Positions 1 to 11,389 of a stretch of 64,000 nt of DNA are shown piece after piece. How positions within the stretch are numbered: the first letter of the stretch is position 1; every line of letters begins with the position of its first letter. Source of the DNA: Dactylis glomerata (Eukaryota > Streptophyta > Magnoliopsida > Poales > Poaceae). Below the pieces are notes generated by a model that saw only the letters and a program-made list of their open reading frames with translations, ran no database searches and had not been told where the DNA came from. Position numbers and translations under genes: made by a program. The stretch is taken from positions 2,786,230 to 2,850,229 of the forward strand of contig QXEO01001565.1 in NCBI GenBank assembly GCA_007115705.1, given 5' to 3'.

Positions 1-83
1 AACAAAAAGATGTAATTGCAGAATCTAAAGGAAATAACTCTGAGTACTCACACAGGAAGATGCGAGTACCTTTTACCTTACCT

Positions 84-100
84 TCTCGGCAATGGCGCCA
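84..100 (-). other. Primer binding site of B0 (tRNA-Asp type)
   Basis: Read on the minus strand this starts TGGCGCC and matches the 3' end of plant tRNA-Asp with a few transitions. It lies 10 bases from the LTR end at 111, the same spacing as in E1, E4, E5 and E6. Confidence 0.75.
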
Positions 101-110
101 GAAAAGAGCT

Positions 111-1086
111 TGATGTCTACGCACATGTCTGTTCTTGTAGACAGTGTTGGGCCTCCAAGTGCAGAGGTTTGTAGAGCAGCAGCAAGTTTCCCTTAAGTGG
201 ATCACCCAAGGTTTATCAAACTCAGGGAGGAAGAGGTCAAAGCTATCCCTCTCAAGCAACCCTGCAATTACGATACAGAAAGTCTCTTGTGTCCCCAGCA
301 CACCCAATACACTTGTTAGATGTATAGGTGCACTAGTTTGGCGAAGAGATGGTGAAATACAAGTGGTAAAGATGATTATAAGTAGTAAATGCAATCTAGA
401 ATAAAAATGGCAGCAAGCAAACAAGTAACAAAACAGCGAGTAAACGGTGTGCAAAGCTTGGAAACAAGGCCTAGGGATCATACTTTCACTAGTGGACACA
501 CTCCCAACAACATAACATAATTGAACCAATAAATAACTTCTTCACTATGGTACTCTGAATTACTCTCCTATTGAATAACACTAATCATTGCGTAGGGCTA
601 CGAAGCACTCCTCAAAGTTCGTCAAGTACTTGACAAACACCACTCATAGAGATATCCAAATCAAATCACAACTCAAGATAGATATTATTGCAACTTAGAC
701 CAAGTACTAACATGGTGCACACACTGTCAACATTACACCATGAAAGGAGAAATAAATCACTTCAATACTATCATAGTGATAATTATTCTCATAATCCATA
801 AGAGATCACAACCGTAGCCTAGACCAAGTACCACCATGATGCACGCACTGTCACCATTACACCATGGCAGGAGGAATAGATTACTTTAATAACACACTAG
901 AGTACACATAATGAAGAAGAGTAACATCTACTTAATCAACATGATACAAAGCTCACGATCACATAAAGATCACATCATGGGAGAGAGAGGTGAACCACAT
1001 AGCTACCGGTAGAGCCCTCAGCCCCGGGAGAGAACTACTCCCTCCTCATCATAGGAGACAGCAAGGTTGATGGAGATGGCGGTGAG
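111..1086 (-). repeat. B0 5' LTR, segment 1 (U5 side)
   Basis: This is the PBS-proximal part of the B0 LTR. It aligns in reverse to the right-hand parts of the E4 and E6 LTRs. It stops at GTGAG (1082-1086), the target site duplicated by E1. Confidence 0.9.
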
Positions 1087-2791
1087 TGATACGTCTCAAA
1101 TGTATCTATAATTTTTGATGCTCCATGCTTGTTTTTACACCATTTGCATATTGTTTCGTTACACTTAGTGGTACTTTTATACATTTTCCGGAACTAACCT
1201 ATTAACGAAGTGCCACAGTGCCAGTTTCCTGTTTTTTGCTATTTTTGTGTTTCAGAAGTGATACACAGGAAATATTCTCGGAATTGGACGAAATAAGTTC
1301 CTGAAGTCATATTTTACCCGGAAGCTTCCAAACATCCGAAGGAGAGAAGGAGTAGGGCCACGTGGGCCCCACACACACAGGCGGCACGGCCAGGGGCCTG
1401 GCCACGCCACCCACGTGTGAGGGGGCGTGGGACCCCCTCTGACATCGCCCTTTCGCCTATAAGTACCCCCCGACGAGAAAAACCTAAGGGCCCGATCAGT
1501 TTTCCAGAATACATCGCGATCCGCCGCCGCCGTCGACCCGAAGATCGGGAGGGTCCAGAAGCTCTTCCCGGCACCCTGCCGGAGAGGGGAATCGCCACCG
1601 GAGGTCTTCTTCATCGCCATGCTTGCCTCCGGAGCGATGAGTGAGTAGTCTACCTTGGACTATGGGTCCATAGCAGTAGCTAGATGGTTGTCTTCTCCAC
1701 CATGTGCTTCATGTTTAGATCTCATGAGCTGCCATACATGATTGAGATCACCGTTATGTAATTCTATGATGTTGGTTTGTTGGGATCCGATGAATATTGG
1801 TGTTTATGATTAAGTTGTTGTACTGAATTATATCTTTTGTTATCTCTATGTTGTTTATGATCTTGCATGCTCTCCGTTGTTAGTAGCTATCTTGGCCGAG
1901 TAGTTGCTAGTGACTCCAAGAGGGGGTATTTATGCTCGATAGTGGGTTCATGTCTCTATTTCACCTGGGGGAGTGACAGAAACCTCTAAGGTGGTAGATG
2001 TGCTGTTGCTACTAGGGAGAAAATAACATTCATATGCTCAAGGGCATATGCTTTGTTTACATTACACACTTTGCTTAATGCAATTATCTGTTGTTCGCAA
2101 CTTAATACTTTTGGGGTGTTCGGATTGATATCCCCGAGGGTGGATTATTAGTCATAGATGCAGTTGGATGGCGGTCTATGTATTTTGTTGTAATGCCCAG
2201 AGTGAATCTCATAGTGATCTTCTTGACATATCACGTTATCTTTATTCTATCAATTGCCCAACTGTAATTTGTTTACCCAGCATGTTATTTATCTATGGAG
2301 AGACACCACTAGTGAACTGTGGACCCCGGTCCTATTTTAATCATATTGCAATCACCTGTTTACTTTTCCCGCGCTGTTTACTTTACTCGCATATTACTAC
2401 TGTTTTCCACTCGATACGCTCATAACCTTTGTTTCAAGCAAACCGGTGAGATTGACAACCTCATCGCAAGTTGGGAACAAAGTATTTGTTTGTGTGTGTG
2501 CAGGTTCCGCGTTGCTGCTGGCCGAAGGCGAGTCAACAAGTGTCGTAAACGGCGCCCTTGTTGGAGTGTTACTAAGCCAGTCCGCATCACCTTCAGTCGT
2601 CACCGTCTCTCTTCTTCAAGATCGACATTAAACCTTGGTTTCTTAACTGAGGGAAAACTAGCCGCTACACTCATCATACCTTCCTCTTGGGGTTCCCAAC
2701 GGGCTGGTCATCACCACGCACAAGGACTTACTGCTCCCACGTCAACTAAACGCCACAGCTCTTTTCTGGCGCCATCATCACACGAGTAGCA
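1087..2791 (+). repeat. E1 5' LTR (family A, 1705 bp)
   Basis: Starts TGATACGTCTC and ends TAGCA. The first ~450 bp (U3) hold a GC-rich segment and a TATA box; the rest is a long U5. The 3' copy ends TAGTA, a transition in the terminal dinucleotide. Confidence 0.95.
1458..1465 (+). promoter_or_regulatory. E1 LTR TATA box
   Basis: TATAAGTA follows the conserved CTTTCGCC in a GC-rich stretch and precedes the region shared by all family A LTRs. The position suits the U3/R boundary; the transcription start is inferred. Confidence 0.6.
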
Positions 2792-2801
2792 GCTTCTTTT
2801 C

Positions 2802-2818
2802 TGGCGCCGTTGCCGGGG
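2802..2818 (+). other. E1 primer binding site, tRNA-Asp
   Basis: TGGCGCCGTTGCCGGGG is complementary to the 3' end of plant tRNA-Asp (ending in CCCCGGCAACGGCGCCA). It starts 10 bases after the LTR end. Confidence 0.85.
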
Positions 2819-2987
2819 AAGAGAGAAGACTTCTGCGAGGGGAGTTCTTCGCACACACATTCTTTACTTTATTATTTGTTTTGCTTTACTTTATTTTATT
2901 TTACCTGCATTGCTTTTTATATCAAAAACCCAAAAAAATTAGAATCCTTGGTAGCTGTTTTTACTTGTTTACTTTCGTTTTGCTGAA

Positions 2988-4841
2988 ATGGCCAATCCTG
3001 AAAACACCAAGTTGTGTGACTTTGCTAGCACGAACAATAGTGATTTTATCTGCACTCCTATTGCACCACCTGTTCCTGCTACCAGCTTTTATGAGATCAA
3101 GCCTGCTTTATTGAACCTTGTTATGAAAGAGCAATTTTCTGGTGCTAGTACTGAAGATGCTGCAGCTCATCTCAACAATTTTGTTGAGCTTTGTGAGATG
3201 CAGAAATATAAGGATGTTGATAGTGATATTATTAAGCTCAAGTTGTTTCCATTTTCTTTGAGAGGAAAGGCTAAAGATTGGTTGCTGTCTTTGACTAAGA
3301 ATAGTATTGATTCATGGGCTAAGTGTAAGGATGCTTTTATTGGTAGATATTATCCTCCTGCTAAGATTATATCGTTGCGTAGCAATATTATGAAGTTTAC
3401 TCAGTTTGATAATGAACATGTTGCTCAAGCTTGGGAAAGAATGAAATCTATGGTAAAGAATTGCCCCACTCATGGACTGACTACTTGGATGATTATCCAA
3501 ACTTTTTATGCAGGACTGAATTTTTCTTCAAGGAACCTACTTGATTCAGCTGCAGGAGGCACTTTTATGTCCCTTATATTGGGCGCCGCATCAAAGCTAC
3601 TCAACAACATGATGGTAAATTATTCCGAATGGCACACCGAGAGAGCTCCACAAGGTAAGAAGGTAAATTCTGTTGAGGAAACCTCTTCCTTGAGTGATAA
3701 GATTGATACAATTATGGCTATGCTTGCTAATGATAGGACTCATGTTGATCCTAATAATGTTCCTTTGGCCTCTCTGGTTGCTCAAGAAGAGCAAGTTGAT
3801 GTGAATTTCATTAGAAATAACAATTTTAATAACAATGCTTATAGGAACAATTTTGCTAGTAACAATTATAGGCCGTATCCTTCTACCAATGGTAATGGTT
3901 ATGGTAATTCTTATGGTAACTCCTACAACAACACTAGGGCCGCGCCCTCCGAGCTTGAGGTAATGCTCAAGGACTTCATCGGTAAACAAACTGCTTTTAA
4001 CAAGTCTGTTGAGGAAAAGTTAGGCAAAATTGATATTCTTGCTTCTAAAGTTGATAGCCTTGCTCATGATGTTGAACTTCTGAAATTAAAAGTGTTTCCT
4101 AATGATGTGAATGTGAGCAATATTGTTGCTGCCGCTAATGCTACCCAAGTTGGAATTGATAAAAATATTAGATTGTTAGCGGAATTGCATGCCAGGTGGA
4201 AAAGAGAAGATGAGATGGCTAGAGAGATGAAGGTATGTACTATTACAACTCTAATGATGTTGCTCCTACTGATAGCAACCCTCTTACTTTGACTGGTGTA
4301 GAGAAAACTCCCACTCCTTGTGTTAAAAAGCCTAAAACTGCCAAAACTTTTTCTCAAAAGAGTGCTGAAATTTTTCAGAGTGTGGGAGATGATAGCTCTA
4401 TTTCCTTTAATGATTTTGATGTTGATGGCTGCAATATATCTGAAGTTATTTTGTTCTTGCAAAAGCTTGCTTTGACTCCCAATGCTAGTTCTTTAAATAT
4501 TGCTTTTACTAAGCATATTACCAATGCTCTCATAAAGATTAGGGATGAAAAGTTGAAGCAAAAAAGCTTCTGTTCCCAAGAAGTTAGAAGATGGTTGGGA
4601 ACCCATCATTGATATGCATGTTAATGGTTATGATTGCCATGCTTTATGTCCTATTATTTTGGGAAGACCTTTTCTTCGAACTGTAGGTGCTATCATTGAT
4701 ATGAGGGAAGGCACTATCAAGTATCAATTCCCGCTAAAGAAAGGTATGGAACACTTCCCTAGGAAAAGAAAGAAATTACTTTTTGACTCTATTCTTAGAG
4801 CAAATTATGAGCTTGATGCTTCATCACTTGATATTACTTGA
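2988..4841 (+). pseudogene. gag: E1 gag with truncated protease tail, two frameshifts
   Basis: The frame opens at 2988 with MANPENTKLCDF and reads 434 codons. Residues ~47-200 look like a Retrotrans_gag (capsid) domain, with KLKLFPFSLRGKAKDWLLSL, a YYPPAKI segment and a QAWERMK helix. An Asn/Tyr/Gly-rich linker follows at ~277-317; I see no CCHC zinc knuckle. The natural reading shifts frame near 4233 and back near 4563. The tail then reads ILGRPFLRTVGAIIDM, the C-terminal half of a retropepsin fold, but the catalytic Asp motif expected upstream is absent. The product would form the particle shell of an LTR retrotransposon. Loss of protease and pol suggests an internal deletion derivative of an autonomous Ty3/gypsy element. 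The start was chosen as the first ATG after the PBS leader. Confidence 0.85.
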
Positions 4842-7406
4842 TTCGCAATTTTCTGCGCCTAGCTCAAAGGCGTTAAAGAAAAGCACTCTTGGGAGATAAC
4901 CCATTGTTTACTTTTCAGTAATTTTTCCTTTATTTGATTCTTGGAAGTCATTACTACTGTAATGACCACTCCTTATCTTGTTTATTTCGTTTTTGTGCCA
5001 AGAGAAGCCTCTAATTTGAGTGAGGTAAAGATTTGGGGTTATTGCTGTCCTGAAACTGTTTTCGGTGCTGCACCGTAAAAATTCGTGAAAATTCTCTGTT
5101 TATCTTTTGGACCTGCTATTTCTTGTGCATATGCCCCAGGTTATATCCAAACTTTTCTTAGTTGAACACTTTTTGATTTGAGCAACGGAAAATCCCTCAA
5201 AAATTCGTCCATTATCAGCTGTCCAGTTTTGACAGATTTCTGCCAATATTTGTTTTTGCCACTTTATCGCTTTCTTTTGAGTTCTTTTTTATCATGGAAC
5301 TCTTGTGGAAGTTGCTACAGTAGTATATACTTTATATGTGGTGGTTTTGGGTTGAAACCTGAAGCTAAAAGAGGTTGAATATATTTTATGCTTACACTAA
5401 TGTTGCTAATAGAATTGTGTTTAGTTTTGTATGAAGGAAGTTTTCAAGTGTAGGGATTGGAGAATGATGAGATGAGTTGAAGAATGGACAAAAGCTCAAG
5501 CTTGGGGATGCCCATGCATCACCCCAAGAAATATCCAAGAAGTACAAGCGTCAAAGCTTGGGGATGCCCCCGAGGCACCCCTTCTTCATCGGCAAAAATC
5601 AGGTCACCTTTCAAAACACTATATTTTTATTGCTTCATGCACTATGTGTTTTTCTTGGAGCGTCAGTAGTTTTAGTTTTCTTAGTTGTTTAGTTTGTTTG
5701 TTTGCTGCAATAAATGGTTGGACCCCAACAAATTTCCTTTGGAGTAGATGTACTCGTTTTCATTTGCAAAGAACGCTCAGTTTTTCACTCTTATCGTTTA
5801 TCGAGCGTTCTACTTTTTCTGCTACTGCTTTTGGTTTTCGTTTTCGCCTTGATTTGCGTTCAGATCTTGTCATATCTTTTCATCAAGGTGTATTTTTTCC
5901 TCTAATCTTTATTGGTTTTCATCAAAAGAGGTGTTTATAAAAATTTCAAATGGTGTTGGAAAAGAGAAAAAGCTTTGTGCAAAATAGTGGTACAAGAAGG
6001 AGCTTGTGTAGACTACGGCTTAGGCTTTTTCATGTCATGCTTGATGTCTTTTTGATAATATGCTTAGTGGTTTTGCTGTAGCATGACTTGTCTCAAATAA
6101 CTGAGATTGCTTAATGAGCCTTTGAAAAAATCATGCGTTGTTTTTATTGTATGGAAGCATTATTTTGGTTTTCTCCTTGATGCTTTATTTGGGTTGACTT
6201 GGCGCATGCTCACACATGTTAGACTCTTCCAAAGTCGCCATTAGCCTTCATGATCATTTAGTTTTTGACTTTTGATGCCATCCTATGCTTCTTTTAATGT
6301 CGCTTGGTCGCTTTGCATGATTATGGCCATTATTGCTCTCTTAGTTGGTCGCTCCCAGTCTTTTGCTAGCCCTCGCCTTGTACTGAGTATGAGCTCTACT
6401 CGTGCATCCAACTCCTAAAAGCCAAGTTTGCCAAAGTGTCCACTATAAATTCCTATGCATGGTATTTGTAAGCCATTCCAAAGTAAAATTTTCGTGTGCT
6501 ACCTTTCAAAAACCTTCAAAATACTTCTCGTTTTGTGACACTGTTTTCAGCTCATGGGGACGTAGTGGTCGGATTTGCTATCTTCCATATTGCTTATTCC
6601 AAAAAGAAAAAAAAGGAAAAAAGAAAGAAAAAAAGGCACTCCTCCAATGAATGTGAATGTTGGTGGGCACCCGATGGAATCGGTTAGCCATGGTATGTGA
6701 AAGGAAAAGGTGGGGAGGAGTGCCAAGTTTTATAAAAAGAGCACAAAGTGCCAATCTCTCTCTCAAAAACTTGCTTTATTTTTGTATGGAAGATAGTAAG
6801 AACCCCATTGCCAGTCGTTGACAAAGACAACCACCTCTCAAAATCAAGTTTTCTCTCTGTTTTACAAATGAAAAGCTCTAGCACATGTTTAAATCACTGC
6901 TTCCCTCTGCGAAGGGCCTTTCTTTTACTTTTATGTTGAGTCACCACCTTCTTTCTTTATGCACCATTAAGAGAGCATAGTTGTCATTCTTAGTGTGATA
7001 TGCATTGTCCCAAAGTTCATTGATTGACTCATATTGTTGGTTTCACTTGTTCTTAAATTATTTGTATCTAGTCGCCCTCTTAAACTTTGAGGTGTCCTAT
7101 GCATTTATGTTTTGCTCTCTTTGAAGGACAAGCTGAAAACCATTTGTATGTTTTTCCTTATGATTTGAACACACGTTTGACTTTCATTGTTTCATTATCA
7201 TGATCTTTTGTTTGTGTTCATTTGCATGTTTACAACATGGTTGCTAAGTTCTTATTGTCATGATTATATCTTTCATGCCCATGTTTTAAGTTATATTGAT
7301 CCCAGCTCACCAATGCTTACATATATGATCAAGATTGTGTAGGTGCATGTCACCTCAAAAATTATTGTTTTGTTATCACTTACCTACTCGAGGACGAGCA
7401 GGAGTT
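4842..7406 (+). other. E1 noncoding 3' chassis shared by five elements
   Basis: About 2.6 kb between the ORF stop and the polypurine tract with no convincing gene. It is closely similar to the same interval in E2, E4, E6 and most of E5. It starts with a CGCCT/AGGCG hairpin and TGGG/CCCA stem, contains two AAGCTTGGGGATGC repeats (5498-5511, 5554-5567), and has an A/G-rich tract near 6600-6640. Confidence 0.8.
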
Positions 7407-7421
7407 AAGCTTGGGGATGCT
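7407..7421 (+). other. E1 polypurine tract
   Basis: AAGCTTGGGGATGCT abuts the 3' LTR. It is purine-rich and identical in position and near-identical in sequence to the tracts of E2, E4, E5 and E6. Confidence 0.8.
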
Positions 7422-10400
7422 TGATACGTCTCAAACGTATCTATAATTTTTGATGCTCCATGCTTGTTTTTACACCATTTGCATATTGTTTCGTTACACT
7501 TAGTGGTACTTTTATACATTTTCCGGAACTAACCTATTAACGAAGTGCCACAGTGCCAGTTTCTTGTTTTCTGCTGTTTTTGTGTTTCAGAAGTGATACA
7601 CAGGAAATATTCTCGGAATTGGACGAAACAAGTTCCTGAAGTCATATTTTACCCGGAAGCTTCCAAACATCCGAAGGAGAGAAGGAGTAGGGCCACGTGG
7701 GCCCCACACACATAGGCGGCGCGGCCAGGGGCCTGGCCGCGCCACCCATGTGTGAGGGGGCGTGGGACCCCCTCTGACATCGCCCTTTCGCCTATAAGTA
7801 CCCCCCGACGAGAAAAACCTAAGGGCCCGATCAGTTTTCCAGAATACATCGCGATCCGCCGCCGCCGTCGACCCGAAGATCGGGAGGGTCTAGAAGCTCT
7901 TCCCGGCACCCTGCCGGAGAGGGGAATCGCCACCGGAGGTCTTCTTCATCGCCATGCTTGCCTCCAGAGCGATGAGTGAGTAGTCTACCTTGGACTATGG
8001 GTCCGTAGCAGTAGCTAGATGGTTGTCTTCTCCACCATGTGCTTCATGTTTAGATCTCATGAGCTGCCATACATGATTGAGATCACCGTTATGTAATTCT
8101 ATGATGTTGGTTTGTTGGGATCCGATGAATATTGGTGTTTATGATTAAGTTGTTGTACTGAATTATATCTTTTGTTATCTCTATGTTGTTTATGATCTTG
8201 CATGCTCTCCGTTGTTAGTAGCTATCTTGGCCGAGTAGTTGCTAGTGACTCCAAGAGGGGGTATTTATGCTCGATAGTGGGTTCATGTCTCTATTTCACC
8301 TGGGGGAGTGACAGAAACCTCTAAGGTGGTAGATGTGCTGTTGCTACTAGGGAGAAAACAACATTCATATGCTCAAGGGCATATGCTTTGTTTACATTAC
8401 ACACTTTGCTTAATGCAATTATCTGTTGTTCGCAACTTAATACTTTTGGGGTGTTCGGATTGATATCCCCGAGGGTGGATTATTAGTCATAGATGCAGTT
8501 GGATGGCGGTCTATGTATTTTGTTGTAATGCCCAGAGTGAATCTCATAGTGATCTTCTTGACATATCACGTTATCTTTATTCTATCAATTGCCCAACTGT
8601 AATTTGTTTACCCAGCATGTTATTTATCTATGGAGAGACACCACTAGTGAACTGTGGACCCCGGTCCTATTTTAATCATATTGCAATCACCTGTTTGCTT
8701 TTTCCGCACTGTTTACTTTACTCGCATATTACTACTGTTTTCCACTCGATACGCTCATAACCTTTGTTTCAAGCAAACCGGTGAGATTGACAACCTCATC
8801 GCAAGTTGGGAACAAAGTATTTGTTTGTGTGTGTGCAGGTTCCGCGTTGCTACTGGCCGAAGGCGAGTCAACAAGTGTCGTAAACGGCGCCCTTGTTGGA
8901 GTGTTACTAAGCCAGTCCGCATCACTGATGTCTACGCACTTCTATTCTTGTAGACACTTGTTGGGCCTCCAAGTGCAGAGGTTTGTAGAACAGCAGCAAG
9001 TTTCCCTTAAGTGGATCACCCAAGGTTTATCGAACTCAGGGAGGTTAGAGGTCAAAGCTATCCCTCTCAAGCAACCCTGCAATTACGATACAGAAAGTCT
9101 CTTGTGTCCCCAACACACCCAATACGCTTGTCAGACGTATAGGTGCACTAGTTCGGCGAAGAGATAGTGAAATACAAGCAGTAGTGATGATTATAAATAG
9201 TAACTGTGGTATAAAATAAATATCGCTGCGAGCAAACAAGTAATAAAATAGCAAGTAAACGATGTGCAATGCTTGGAAACAAGGCCTAGGGATCATACTT
9301 TCACTAGTGGACACACTCCCAACAATATAACATGATTGAACAAGTAACTTCTCTTGCTAAGGTACTCTAAATTACTCTCCTATTGAATAACACTAATCAC
9401 TGTGTAGTGGCTACAGAAGCACCCCTTAAAGTTCATCAAGTACTTGACAAACACCACTCATAGCGATAAACAAATCAGATCACAATTCAAGATAGAAATC
9501 ATTGCAACTTAGACCAAGTACTAACACGGTGCACACACTCACACCTTTACACCATGAAAGGAGGAATAAATCACTCAAACTATCATAGCAATAATTATTC
9601 TCATAATCCACAAGGGATCACAATCGTAGCCTAAACCAAGTACCACCATGATGCACGCACTGTCACCGTTACACCATAACAGGAGGAATAGATTACTTTA
9701 ATAATATCACTAGAGTACACAAAATATCTGAATAATAACATGTACTTGTTCAACATGATACAAAGCTCACGATCACATAAAGATCACATCATGGGAGAGA
9801 GAGGTGAACCACATAGCTACCGGTAGAGCCCTCAGCCCCGGGGATGAACTACTCCCTCCTCATCATAGGAGACAGCAAGGTTGATGGAGATGGCGGTGAG
9901 GTCGATGGAGACGGCGGAGACGGCGATGGAGACCGATGGAGATGGCTCCGGGGGCACTTCCCCGTCCCGGCAGGGTGCCGGAACAGAGACTTCTGTCCCC
10001 CGAAATTCGTCGGTGGCGGCGGCGGAGCTACGGAACTCTTTCTGGAAATCTGATCGGGGCCCTTAGGTTTTTCTCGTCAGGGGGTATATGTAGGCGAAAG
10101 GGGGCTGTCAGAGGGTGGAACACGTGGCCTCACACGGGGCTGGCGCGGCCAGGGGCTAGGCTGCGCCGCCCCTGTGTGTGGGGGCCTCGTGGCCCCCCTC
10201 CGTCAGGTCTTCGGATGTTTGGGAGCTCCCCGATGAAATATGACTTCAGGAACTTGTTTCGTCCAATTCGGAGAATATTTCCTGTGTATCACTTCTGAAA
10301 CCAAAAACAGCAGAAAACAGGGAACTGGCACTGTGGCACTTCGTTAATAGGTTAGTTCCGGAAAGCGTATAAAAATGCCATTAAGTGTAACGAAACAATA

Positions 10401-10668
10401 GGCAAATGGTGTAAAACAAAGCATGGAGCATCAAAAATTATAGATACGTTTGAGACGTATCAATCACCTTCAGTCATCACCGTCTCTCTTCTTCAAGATC
10501 GACATTAAACCTTGGTTTCTTAACTGAGGGAAAACTAGCCGCTACACTCATCATACCTTCCTCTTGGGGTTCCCAACGGGCTGGTCATCACCACGCACAA
10601 GGACTTACTGCTCCCACGTCAACTAAAAGCCACAGCTCTTTTCTGGCGCCATCGTCACACGAGTAGTA
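7422..10668 (+). repeat. E1 3' LTR, split by a solo LTR
   Basis: Starts TGATACGTCTC at 7422, runs to 8925, and resumes at 10468 after the nested solo LTR and its second target copy. It ends at 10668 next to GTGAG. It differs from the 5' LTR at roughly 20 sites by eye, mostly transitions. Confidence 0.93.
8926..10462 (-). mobile_element. Solo LTR of the E6 type in E1's 3' LTR
   Basis: Minus-strand LTR from TGATGTCTAC to GACGTATCA, 1537 bp, the same length as both E6 LTRs. It is bounded by ATCAC at 8921-8925 and 10463-10467, and the flanks rejoin to the intact LTR sequence seen at 2575-2600. No interior sequence remains, as expected after recombination between the two LTRs of a full element. 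Confidence 0.95.
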
Positions 10669-11211
10669 GTGAGGTCGATGGAGACCGATGGAGATGGCTC
10701 CGGGGGCACTTCCCCGTCTCGGCAGGGTGCCGGAACAGAGACTTTGTCCCCCGAAATTTGGCTTCGACGGCAGCGGCGCTGCCGAACTGTTCTGGAAATT
10801 TTGCCGACCCCCTAGGGTTTTCCGTCCCAAGGCTTTATATAGGCGAAGGGACGTCGTCAGGGGGCTGCCAGGGGCTCCTCACACATAGGGGCGCGGCCAG
10901 GGCCTGGGCCGCACCCCCTACGTGTGAGGGTGGCCTCTGGCCCCCCTCTGGCTCTCTTTCGGTCTTCGGGAAGCTTCCGAGAAAAATAAGACTTTTGGAA
11001 CTTGTTTCGTCCAATTCTGAGAATATTTCCTGTGTAGCTTTTCTGAAACACAAAAATAGCAGAAAACAGGAAACTGGCACTGTGGCATCTTGTCAATAGG
11101 TTAGTTCCGGAAATCGCATAAAAACGCCACGAAGTGTAACGAAACACAAGGCAAATGGTGTAAAAACAAGCATGGAGCATCAAAAATTATAGATACGTTG
11201 GAGACGTATCA
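10669..11211 (-). repeat. B0 5' LTR, segment 2 (U3 side)
   Basis: Continues segment 1 after E1; its first 5 bp are the GTGAG duplicate. It carries a minus-strand TATATAAA (10834-10841) at the place where E4's LTR has its TATA box, and ends with the inverted TGATACGTCTC terminus. Confidence 0.9.
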
Positions 11212-11389
11212 ACGGGCCGTGGGCCGGAAGCTGGCCTGGGCCGGAGTGCTGCCCCGCAGCCGTTTTCAACTTTTCCTTTTTTCTTTTTCTTTTCTTTCCT
11301 GTTTTGCTTTGAATTTTTATTTGAAAACTTTTGCAACTTTCTGATTTGAGATTTGCTCACATTTTGAAATTGTAAAGAAGCTTACTTTC
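11212..11389 (-). repeat. Old gypsy-type LTR fragment, part 1
   Basis: GC-rich then T-rich sequence lying between B0 and E2. Together with 17993-18130 it reads continuously once E2 is removed. On the minus strand the pair starts TGTAACATCCC at 18130, a common gypsy LTR start in grasses. Only a fragment is visible, so the family is not named. Confidence 0.5.

Larger units (their letters stand above)
1087..10668 (+). mobile_element. E1: complete non-autonomous gypsy-like element with gag only
   Basis: Two LTRs (1087-2791, and 7422-10668 after removing a nested solo LTR) flank a 4.6 kb interior with a tRNA-Asp PBS, a gag-type reading frame with a protease remnant, a long noncoding 3' part and a polypurine tract. 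The element is bounded by the 5-bp duplication GTGAG at 1082-1086 and 10669-10673. Both LTRs are exactly 1705 bp once the nested insertion and its duplicated 5 bp are subtracted. No reverse transcriptase, RNase H or integrase motif is visible, so it must be mobilised in trans. Confidence 0.95.
1..11211 (-). mobile_element. B0: 5' end of a minus-strand LTR retrotransposon, cut by window edge
   Basis: Positions 1-110 are the reverse complement of the leader and primer binding site found downstream of the 5' LTR in E4 and E6, so this element reads right to left and continues off the left edge. Its 5' LTR runs from 111 to 1086 and resumes at 10674-11211, because E1 inserted into it. LTR length without E1 is 1514 bp, close to the 1537 bp LTRs of E6. 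The LTR ends in TGATACGTCTC on the minus strand at 11211 and is followed by ACGGG (11212-11216), the expected target site copy; its partner lies outside the window. Confidence 0.9.

Noticed and set aside
1252..1644. Overlapping GC-rich ORFs on both strands in family A LTRs (also 7649-7979, 12450-12785, 32232-32657, 45874-46299).
   Set aside because: They lie in U3/R of LTRs, occur on both strands and are conserved only because the LTR DNA is conserved.
6600..6645. A/G-rich tract in the chassis as a polypurine tract.
   Set aside because: It is internal and variable in length between elements; the true PPT abuts the 3' LTR at 7407-7421.
9844..10298. ORFs with DGDGGDGD-type repeats in family B LTRs (also 22105-22555, 27361-27721, 36493-36889, 43261-43657).
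   Set aside because: They come from a GATGGAGACGG-type minisatellite in the LTR, read antisense; no coding evidence.
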